From Spirogloea muscicola (lineage: Eukaryota > Streptophyta > Zygnematophyceae > Spirogloeales > Spirogloeaceae): 36,394 bases of DNA. Shown here one piece after another: positions 11,083-19,100 of the stretch. Position 1 is the first letter of the stretch, and every line of letters starts with the position of its first letter. The notes beneath the pieces were generated by a model. That model was not told where the DNA came from, did not search any database, and saw nothing but the letters and a program-made list of their open reading frames with translations. The stretch spans positions 115,090-151,483 of the forward strand of contig WELB01000041.1 of NCBI GenBank assembly GCA_009602725.1, in the 5' to 3' direction. The position numbers were made by a program, and so were the translations under genes.

Positions 11083-11162
11083 CCTCAGGGAGAGTACCTC
11101 AGGACTCACATATTTGAGAACCCCTCAGGGAGAGTACCTCAGGACTCACATATTTGAGAACC
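11083..11162. repeat. Perfect 40-bp tandem duplication
   Basis: Two identical copies (11083-11122 and 11123-11162) begin CCTCAGGGAGAGTACCTCAG and end TTTGAGAACC. Identity is complete, so the duplication is recent, or the unit is conserved. Confidence 0.9.
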
Positions 11163-11694
11163 CAGAGTGCTGCTTCTGGACCATTCCAATCTCTCTAAGA
11201 CATGCTCAACATCCTCCCCACCTTCAAGACGTCTAGGCTTATCCCCTCATCTGCTGGTATACTCTCCAACAGGTTGGGCCTGCCATCCATGCCACCACTC
11301 TTGAGGGGAGCTACTTTTTCTCGGCTACAGCACTTCGCATTTCTTAGACCTCTGTGCAGGCACTTGAGCAATACTGACCAGTCACTTATGACGTACAAAC
11401 GTGGCGAGGGTGCAGAGCGCGTGTCTGGGTAATGTAGTGCAATGCGTCAACAACTTCTTGTCTGCTTATGCAATGCATTGGATCTCAGGCTTGATATTGC
11501 AGTCGAGCCTGCAGGGGTACTTCGTCAGCGTTCAAGGGAAACTTCCTCAGTCCAGGACGGATGTGAAAGAGAGACCCATTGTGCTCCTCAAGGTGCCTGT
11601 CTGCCACGGACAACATGTTTGGGCACGAGCCTGTGTACTGATAGATGCTCCTCCTCTGTTGCACAATCATAGACCACAATTGCTCGTGAAGTAT

Positions 11695-11752
11695 GTCTCT
11701 ATAGTTGTGGTGTTGATAACGAGGTCTCTATAGTTGTGATGTTGATGACGAG
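11695..11752. repeat. 29-bp tandem duplication, slightly diverged
   Basis: GTCTCTATAGTTGTG is followed by (G/A)TGTTGAT(A/G)ACGAG in two adjacent units (11695-11723 and 11724-11752) that differ at two positions. Confidence 0.8.
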
Positions 11753-12339
11753 GTGCTATTAGCAGAACCTAAGGACAAAAGGGCTGGGCACGTTCAGGAG
11801 TCATGATCTGCCAGCAGTTCCGTATCCATGCGGACTTTGGGCATCTTTCTGGTGAAGTGCCCACCACGTAAGACCATTGACGCCCTTCGACCCGTTCTAA
11901 ACAATAACGGTAACCGGCTTCCTATCGATCAGCCCTCCTATAAGTCTATCATTGATTGAAGCTGGTCATACAAAGGCATGCCTAAGGGATCTTTCCTTAT
12001 GCACCCCATGGCTAACCATCACTTGAGTTGCAGTTGTATATTTGCACAGGCTATCCAAGCTTAGGCCCGTGGGTTCAGGGAGGACAGAAGGTAGCATGTA
12101 CTACAATACATTCTTGTGTTGGGCTGGTCGTCCAATACATGCAATAATCTTCTATTAGATCTGCAATACTTTCTGTATATGCTCGATAGCCAACTTGCAT
12201 GCTTGGCACATGTGCGTGAGTGCCCGTAGCCATAAGCTGTCATCGTCTTTTCTCGTTCAAGCTGCATGCGAATGAGACTGTCTTTGGATGACCTTGCTCT
12301 CCGGTACCGCGACGCTGTTGCAGGCGTCAGCAGGCGGTA

Positions 12340-12795
12340 GCTGAATAGAGAAAGAGAAGAATCTTTGATGACGGGGGCAATGGCTGCGAAGGGCCAGCCC
12401 AAGAAGACGAAAGAGGTCTGAGCACGAGCTTGAAGAACGTGTATAAACAGCTCCTTCACCGTAAGGCAATGGCTTCGAGAGGCCAGCCCACAAGGAGTTA
12501 ACAAGGTCCGAAGAGGGCCAGAGAGAATGGTGCTGCTGATCGTAAGGGGAGATTGTCGTGTATTTGCAACAAACAAAGGCCTAAGGCCAAGTACAAGGCA
12601 AGCAAATTTAGAGACGTACATCACCTACAGCAGATTGACTCGCTCAGTAATCACGGGTCAATACATAAAGGTCACAAATCGATGCCTGAATGCTAGATGG
12701 CAGATACGAAGCCCTTCTGCCACTAACTAGAGCTTGCCCAGCTTACTGGTGCAAAGCATTAACCTGAGCACGTTGCAAATAGGCCGAAACGCGTC
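12340..12795 (-). mobile_element. LINE 3'-end remnant (SDLYVL family) with two hairpin modules
   Basis: Read on the minus strand, about 12795 to 12640 is the 3' end of a LINE ORF finishing C-D-L-Y-V-L-T-R-D-Y-stop. A stem-loop (arms 12634-12642 and 12654-12662, one mismatch) surrounds the stop. Downstream on the same strand lie two copies of the GGCTG...CAGCC hairpin module, at about 12459-12500 and 12366-12400. The sequence aligns base by base by eye with 24280-24440 and 36095-36340. Confidence 0.7.
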
Positions 12796-12829
12796 GTCGC
12801 AAGAACGACAGATATCAAATCGTAAGGGG

Positions 12830-13260
12830 CGGCTTTGAGATGAACAGCTCTACGAATGTACCGCAATGGCTGTGAGAGGCCAGCCCAAATGAATGAATGA
12901 ACAAGGTCTTAAAGAGCCGGATGCGCCAAAAACCGGACAAATCACAATCCATGACTTCAACGAATAGAAGCTAGCCGAGTGCATGCAGAGGGAATACGGA
13001 ACAAGTACGCGGAGCCGTCAGGCTGGGCAACAGGGCTCTCTCTCAGAAGAAGGAAGGAAGACTCTTCCAATAGTGGGCGATGGCTGTGATTGGCCAGCCC
13101 AGAAAAAGGAATGGACAGTATTCGAAGGGGCCAGAAAAGTGCTAAACCCCGTGTCAGCCGTAGGAAGTCAGATAAGCCCTGATCACATCGCACTTTGTTC
13201 ATTCGTTTTTTGGAGCTGGCCTCTCCCAGCCACCGCCCTCTACTGCAAACGTCTTCCTTA
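12830..13260. mobile_element. Nested hairpin modules and a decayed LINE tail
   Basis: Minus-strand hairpin modules lie at about 12860-12905 and 13075-13115. A decayed minus-strand tail, SDFLRLTRGL, lies at about 13178-13149, with the Tyr-stop replaced. A plus-strand module (TTGTTCATTCGTTTTTTGG followed by CTGG...CCAG) lies at about 13196-13235. Several insertions seem to be stacked here. Confidence 0.6.
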
Positions 13261-13394
13261 GATAAGCTGAGGAGAAAAGGGCCACCAGCAAACTCGCGGG
13301 CTAGGAGTGGCAGCCCGGCGAGGTGCCCCGTTAGCGGAGCTGCTTTGGGCTCCTCTGTGCGCGGGGGTATGTAGAGTATGTATTGAGGGATGGA

Positions 13395-13515
13395 GGGCTT
13401 GAGTGGCCAAGTACATAAGCAAGCACACTAACAGATATACAAGAGTGCTTACCCTAGCTGACCCGCACAGTAACCACGAAGTGAGTCAGCGCATAGAGGT
13501 CGCAAATGTTGAGCT
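13395..13515 (-). mobile_element. Degenerate LINE tail with insertion in the stop hairpin
   Basis: The sequence matches the SDLYVL-family tail (ACCACGA, GTCAGC, ATAGAGGTCGC on the plus strand). Extra bases lie between the Arg codon and the terminal GTGGTTAC, so the terminal reading frame is lost. Six outer base pairs of the stem survive (GCTGAC 13457-13462 with GTCAGC 13485-13490). Confidence 0.55.
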
Positions 13516-13573
13516 GGGCTATTCGTTAGTGTCGTATTAGGACTAACTGAATGCCCAGGACCCAGAGTCTCAC

Positions 13574-13703
13574 CATCACTCGGTTGGGGCTCAGGCCGTG
13601 AAGAAGCTTGAGGCTCAGGCGATGAGGACGCGGTGCTCTTGAATGGAGCGCCGCGCTCCTTCCTCGCCTTCTTGCCCACGGCAAAGACAGCCTTCTTGCC
13701 CAT
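13574..13703 (-). CDS. Unassigned short ORF or 5' exon, very basic N-terminus
   Basis: ATG at 13703 lies in a good context (GCCGCC...GCCATGG). It opens MGKKAVFAVGKKARKERGAP followed by a Ser/Pro/Glu-rich stretch (SSSPEPQASSRPEPQPSD). At 13574 the frame meets a consensus-like donor, GATG|GTGAGA, so it could be exon 1 of a gene, a captured gene fragment, or the start of a retroelement nucleic-acid-binding protein. Unspliced, the frame runs on into the LINE tail at about 13480. I found no convincing downstream exon on this strand. Confidence 0.3.
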
Positions 13704-13930
13704 GGCGGTGATGGCGGCAGGGTCCGGCAGGAAGCAGGCCGGCAGCAGCTCAAGGCAGGTGGCGTGGGCGCTGACAAGCAAGGAGGAGCGGTGGGCAAAA
13801 GGAGGACGGTGGCTCCTGTTAGAGTGAGCAAGCTTGAGCTCACTCGACCCCCTTTTGCCTACATAGAAAGAATGCAGAATCACATGGGCACACTGGGTCC
13901 CGGCGGGTCTACCCACCGGGGGCCCAAGGA

Positions 13931-14020
13931 GGGCCGGCTGCAGAGCCGGCCCGAGGTGTCCGTTAAGCTAGTCGGGCAGGGGCCTGCTGCAGAGCTGGCC
14001 CTAGGTGTCCGTTAAGCTGA
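13931..14020. repeat. 49-bp tandem repeat, each unit with a strong hairpin
   Basis: Unit 1 begins with GGGCCGGCT-GCAG-AGCCGGCCC (13931-13952, perfect 9-bp arms). Unit 2 begins with GGGCCTGCT-GCAG-AGCTGGCCC (13980-14001, one mismatch). Each is followed by AGGTGTCCGTTAAGCT. The surrounding 13860-14135 looks like decayed mobile DNA, possibly an LTR fragment, but no paired LTR was found. Confidence 0.7.
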
Positions 14021-14162
14021 TGTGTCCACAGGTGTGAGACACATACTCTCACGTGTGATCTGTCTACGTGTCACCCTGATGATCCGGGCAAGCCACCTCT
14101 GGAAGCGACAGGTGCTTCCCTAAGTGGGACACTTAAAATAGTATGGAGAATAACGAAAGGAG

Positions 14163-14460
14163 CTAATGCCTATATTCTAACAGCAAAGTGATGCTCGAAC
14201 CGAGGGGGCGGTGCAGCACAGCAGAGCAACTCGTCGGGACGTTGGCGTTTGCGGCACCTGGCCAGGTCGGCGAGGACGCGTGCCGCGCCGCGACGGGCCC
14301 CTGGCGCCCGTACTGCCGAGCGGGGTAGCCGCGGCAGATCTCCCCCGTCTCGGTTCTCAGATCCGGTGTCCCCCGCCCGCTTGTCCCCTCCCCGCATGTG
14401 GCTTTGCAGGGGTGACCGTCTGCCACGCTCCCTCACCTATGGAAAAGCTCGCCCATAGAA
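14163..14460. other. GC-rich block of unknown nature
   Basis: A GC-rich island inside repeat debris, open in several frames on the minus strand by composition. I could not assign it to a gene or element. It may be part of the body of the SDLYVL-family element that follows. Confidence 0.3.
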
Positions 14461-14479
14461 GAAAATGCGTGTATATTAA

Positions 14480-14835
14480 GAGATGGGGAGGCCATGTGTG
14501 GCCAAGTACAAAGGCAAGCACATTGGACAAATGTACGTCACCTGCTGCTAAGCTGACCCGCTCAGTAACCACGAGTCAGCACATAGAGGTCGCTAGCTGA
14601 CGCTCGAATACCGGACGGCAATTGACTAGCTCATGTGCCAGCAGCTAAGGCTCGACCAGCTTTCTGATGCAGAGCATACGCCTGAGCTCGTTGCAGACAG
14701 GTTGACACTCGACGTCGCAGAAATGACAGATAGGCTGCCGGCATACCCATCTGGGCTGGGAGCATATCCTCGCGTCGTGCATATCCCAGACTCGCTATGT
14801 TCTCGAGTAGGGTATGGAAGCGAGGACCCAAGCAG
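14480..14835 (-). mobile_element. LINE 3'-end remnant (SDLYVL family), frame broken
   Basis: On the minus strand, 14831-14631 encodes a piece of the LINE C-terminus, PAAYLSFLRRRVSTCLQRAQ then ALHQKAGRALAAG, and then stops. The tail SDLYVLTRGY-stop follows in another frame around 14594-14562, so this copy has a frameshift or premature stop. Stem arms are GCTGACCCG (14552-14560) and CGAGTCAGC (14572-14580). Confidence 0.7.
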
Positions 14836-14872
14836 CCGAAAGTGTCGATTGCGGCCGGGAGGAGGTGGTCGG

Positions 14873-15010
14873 AGAAGAGAGGGGCTGGCAGAAGCCAGCC
14901 AAAAAAGAATGGACAAAATCCAAAGAGGCTACAGGAGAATCACTCAGTAATCTCTGCTAAGCAGCCGCAGGTCGGAGAGGCTAGGCTCGTTGAAGTGGGT
15001 CACCTTTGCC
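14873..15010 (-). mobile_element. Short 5'-truncated copy of the SDLRLL-family LINE
   Basis: The minus strand reads THFNEPSLSDLRLLSRDY-stop (stop at 14946-14944), matching the end of the 7.5-9.66 kb element. The 3' UTR continues to a hairpin GGCTGGC-AGAA-GCCAGCC (about 14881-14898) in the expected place. Only the last few dozen bases of the ORF are present. Confidence 0.75.
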
Positions 15011-15059
15011 CCCCTTTGCCCGCCCCCTTGGCAAAGGGCTTTGCGTTGTGTAGTAGCCC

Positions 15060-15535
15060 CCCATGCTGTGCTTCAATCCTCCGCCAAAGAGAGAAGGCGC
15101 GCGGGGCGCATGAATTGAAAGGGAGGCCAATTCAAGCCAATACATTGTTCAGGCAGAGTCGAGTGCAGACTAAACAATGCTACATGATACGGAGACCTAA
15201 TCTAAGGTACCTAAGATGACATTAGTACCCACGGGTGAGCACAAACAAATCTGACAAGCTAACTTGGGGAGCTGGAGCGCCGCCACGAAAGCCGGAGGCC
15301 TGACTTAGAGCGCAAAGAGAACGGCGAGCGGTGCGCCTGAACAGTGTACTGGCTTGGGCTTGGCACCGCGCGCCTTCTCTTCCTCTGCCCCCCCTGCCGT
15401 CCGATCAGAGGGTGCCGCTGCCGCCCCGATGCCCGTGGACGAGGAGGCCTTCCAAAGAAGAAGAAAGTGCTCGCCCATTGAGAATAGGGGCTGGAAATGC
15501 CAGCCCAAAAAAGAATCAACAAAGGACGAAACTGG
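15060..15535. mobile_element. Nested non-autonomous element pieces (heads, tail, hairpin)
   Basis: A minus-strand head block (GCGCCCCGCGCGCCTTCTC, reverse complement, about 15085-15165) lies beside a minus-strand tail SDLFVLTRGY-stop (15254-15222). A plus-strand head follows at about 15340-15385 (TGAACAGTGTACTGGCTTGG then CACCGCGCGCCTTCTC). A minus-strand hairpin lies at 15488-15506 (GGGCTGG-AAATG-CCAGCCC). Orientation changes show serial insertion. Confidence 0.65.
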
Positions 15536-15624
15536 TGAAAATGGCGCGGAGTCGCTCACCATCGTGGTTGAAGAAACGCGGCAGCCGGTCGATGGCGGGC
15601 CCTTGCCCCCCACGACGTCGCGTG

Positions 15625-15860
15625 GAAACGCGCGCGGTGCGCATGGAGTAGGGAAGGAGGCCGAGCCAAGCCAGTACACTACTGTGTGAATAGAAGGCGC
15701 GCGGTGCGCATGACATAAAGGGTAGTAGCCAATTCGAAACGGATGGAAACGAAGTTCCATGTGTGGTAAGGAGGGAGAAAAGTAGGTGCGACAGTGGCTG
15801 GCCCGGGTCGGCCCAGAGAGAGAGGCGCGATAAGGGAGGCCAAATGAAGCCAATAACCAC
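15625..15860 (-). mobile_element. Three head blocks of the non-autonomous repeat
   Basis: Three minus-strand copies of the head block lie close together: 15695-15625 and 15760-15690, each with GCGCACCGCGCGC, and a more decayed copy at 15850-15800 with ATTGGCTTCATTTGGCCTCC. They lie immediately upstream of the receptor-kinase gene. Confidence 0.6.
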
Positions 15861-15870
15861 CCAAACGGCG

Positions 15871-16163
15871 GGCCGAGGCCTCCCTGTCGCCGGCGCCAGG
15901 TGCGCCGGGGAGACGTCGCTTCCACCGGCCCCTGGCCGGCTGGGGATGGCAGGTTGGCTCCCTCCTGTTCGCCCCGGCCCCCCGCGCCCCCCCTAACCCT
16001 AGCGGCCGCCGCCGCCGCCGCCGCCGCCGGCGCCCTTGGCGGCCCGCTCGAGGCCGCAGCCTGCCGGCTCTCGCGGCGCGCAGCGTGGAAGGAGCGCCGC
16101 GAGCGCGGTCGGAGCGCGGCCCACGCGGCTGCAGGCCGCTGCCGCCGCCCAAGCCAACGCGGG
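15871..16163 (+). promoter_or_regulatory. GC-rich 5' region of the receptor kinase
   Basis: GC-rich DNA with a run of about eight CCG/GCC triplets (16005-16030) directly upstream of the ATG at 16164. It presumably contains the promoter and 5' UTR. No TATA box was recognised. Confidence 0.4.
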
Positions 16164-19100
16164 ATGGCTCGGAAGTGGCCGCCGACGCTCGCCTTGGCTG
16201 CTGTGGCTGTGGCGAGCATCGTCTCTGCGGCGCTGTCACAGCCGACCAACCCGCCAGGTCTGCTACACTGGCACGGCTTCGTGGCATTGGCGGGCCATGG
16301 CGGGCTGCACATCCACAGTGATGAGCACATCACTGAAGCTCACCATCACGGCCATGTGCTGCGCTTCATTCGTCTGACCAGCAGCCGCGCGAAGTTAGCT
16401 CACATCCCCATCACGGTGGCTCACAAATGTGCAGGCTTCATCAGCATAGACTGCGGCCACAATTCGGGCAACTACCCTGTGGGCAACATCATTTGGTTAG
16501 ATGATCAGGACTACACTGGTGGAACGATTGGGCCTCTTATCAAGACGCCCACTGACCAGGCGTTCATGGAGGCCACAATACGTATCTTCCCAAGTGGCAT
16601 AAAGGGCTGCTACAATATCCCTATCACTGAGCCCACTCGCTACTATGTGCGGCTCACCCATTGGTACTACAACTATGACTCTCTGGGCGCGCCTCCAATT
16701 TTCAACATTTCTCTTGGGAACACGTTTGTCTACCAGAACGTCATGGACGACGTATCTATCAACACGCTAGAGTTCATATACAATGCCAACACGTCAGTGT
16801 ACATCTGTCTGCTGAAGGTGTGCATAAGCTGCTGTGTCAATCACAACCTTTTGACTTGCCATCCGTTCTGCTTCTCAGACAGAGTGCGTGCATCCTTACG
16901 CTGACATTGCTGTAGAAAGGCTGTGCTAAACAATGTTTAGGTGTCCCTCACAATCTATAGACTTCAGGGCAACAGTGACAGAGCCAAGACTCATAGACAG
17001 AGTTTCGCGTCTGCCTGGCTTTTGTTGGAGTGTCCGGGAAACTGTTGGGTCATTGTATTATTGCTGCTTCTCCCATGGTGAGTGCGTCATGGAGCCCTAG
17101 AGTGCTCATCTGATGTTAGTAGCTTGCCTCTCTTCAGGTCAAAGAAGTTCCTGTCATCAGTGGTCTTGAGCTTCGCAACCTCACTTCTGCGAGCTACAAC
17201 AATTCCGCTTACAGTGACCAGATACTTTCCATGTGGTTTCGCTTGAATTGCGGGTCTAATATTGCCGATTCCAGTGGGGACGTCAAGTATCCAAGTGACC
17301 CTCTGGATCGCATTTGGAGTCCCGATGCCTCACAGTATGGGAACATCGACATCGAGCCAGCGGACAAGCTCGTTGCTTTGCATATTGCAAAGAACCTTAC
17401 GGGCACTTTTGGCCCTCCAGATGACATTCCAGCATTTATCATCAACACTGCCCGCTCTGTGGCTGAACCAGGCCAAAGCCTTAATTACACCTTCAATGAT
17501 TTGAGCTCTCCTGCAACCTACATCATATACCTCTACTTTGCCGAGATTGAGGAGGGGGTTGTTGCTGGTTCGCGCATCTTTGATGTACGGCTTAATGGGC
17601 AGACGGTGGCCAGTAAGTTGTTCTCATACCATGGCCCTCTTCTTCCCAGCAAGTCTGCAGCAGGAAGTCTTCTCTGAATACTCGCCCCTCAATGTCGCAG
17701 ATGCCTTGACTAAACCCAGATCCTTGGCAATGGAAGTCCGGTGCAATGCTGTTCACAAAATTCACATTTTGTTTGACATGCTGTTCTGCATTGATTCTAA
17801 ATTACTGGTCCTGAACAGTAGCCTTGTACTCGGTCAGGTGGCGTGGACATCTATGCCAGGGTGGGGAAGAACACGCTGCTTTCCCTGTCTTTCACGGTCA
17901 GACTTGAGGAGCTCATGTTCATTGTCCTGGAGCTCAAACCCGTAGGGAAGTCGAAGCCTGTGATCAGTGGCATTGACCTAGAACAGCTTGTCCCTTTGGC
18001 CAATACGACAAGCTCTTTAGATGGTATGTTTGCTTAGCGTACTTTTTCCACTTACTCTTGCAAGTTGGACTAGCCTGCATGGCATACTTGTATCTTGTGG
18101 TAAAAACGCGCAGCTCTTCAACAGTCACACCCTAGGTTGATGTGCATGGAGGTATCAACGACTTGGAGACAATGCTTGTAGTTTGTCACACCCAGTACAA
18201 CCTTCTTGACCTGAAGTTGCCAGCTTGGCTGACCGTTCTATATTGACAACATCAAAAGAGAGAAGAGCATGAAGGAGTAATTGTTATACTTGGACTCTTA
18301 TCTCATGCAGCACAAGCGCTTCAGGATGCATACATCGCATGGAGTAAGCCTGCACAATTGCAAGACTGGATGGGGGATCCATGTGAACCTTACCCCTGGT
18401 CGGGCGCTTCTTGCAACTTCAGCACGACTCCTTATAGAGTCAATGGCCTGTGAGTTCAGCGTTTGTTGCCATGCCCTTCGCCATAGTAGCTACTAAGCCA
18501 AGCTTTGCAGCTTTTGCACTGGTGCTTCTGGTGCCAGCTTTGTCTTCTGGATCAAGTCACTGGTCGCAGACCTCTGACATCTCAATTCTGGAGGGTTTTG
18601 CTACCTATGGAGGTAGCAATAGCAAAAGCTTCAGCCCTGACTTTTATATGCTTGGACGCAATACAGGAATCTCAGCAGCTACAAACTAAGCGGCGGTGTT
18701 CCACCTGCACTTGTGAATTTGACTCAGCTGAAGAGCCTGTGAGTTTTCCATCACATATGTTCTCTCACTATTTGAGAGCTACTACACCCTTAAGCAGTTG
18801 GTGATGTATCAGTCAAGCGCTTTATGCTTCTGCCAAGCTGTGCTTTGCTTCATAAACAGCAGGCAAGTACCACATCTGCAAATTGCTGCATCTAGTACTA
18901 TCTTTTGACCTATACTTAGACCTGAATGTTGGTGTGTCAGCTTTCTCGATAACAACTACCTCACTGGACCTATTCCCGGAGCTCTTGGTAGCTTACCACA
19001 GCTGAAGACTCTGTAAGCTGAAGCTGGGCTCCCTGCTTAGGCTCTCATTTGCCCATCATGTTCTTCTTTAGGGCTGTTGAATGAATTGTTGTCAAGGCGT

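Larger units (their letters stand above)
9761..12060. other. AT-richer stretch without a recognised gene
   Basis: About 2.3 kb of base composition unlike the retrotransposon to its left. Short open frames exist on both strands, for example minus 10756-10550 with AVVGNLLVADHAWYELYDE, minus 11398-11195 and minus 11679-11485. None matched a family I know, and I could not join them through credible splice sites. They may be exons of an unrecognised minus-strand gene or a decayed element. No LINE-tail or hairpin modules lie in this stretch. Confidence 0.4.

Noticed and set aside
13860-14135. A solo LTR
   Set aside because: It has repeat-like composition and hairpins, but no second copy, TG...CA boundary pair, primer-binding site or target duplication could be shown.
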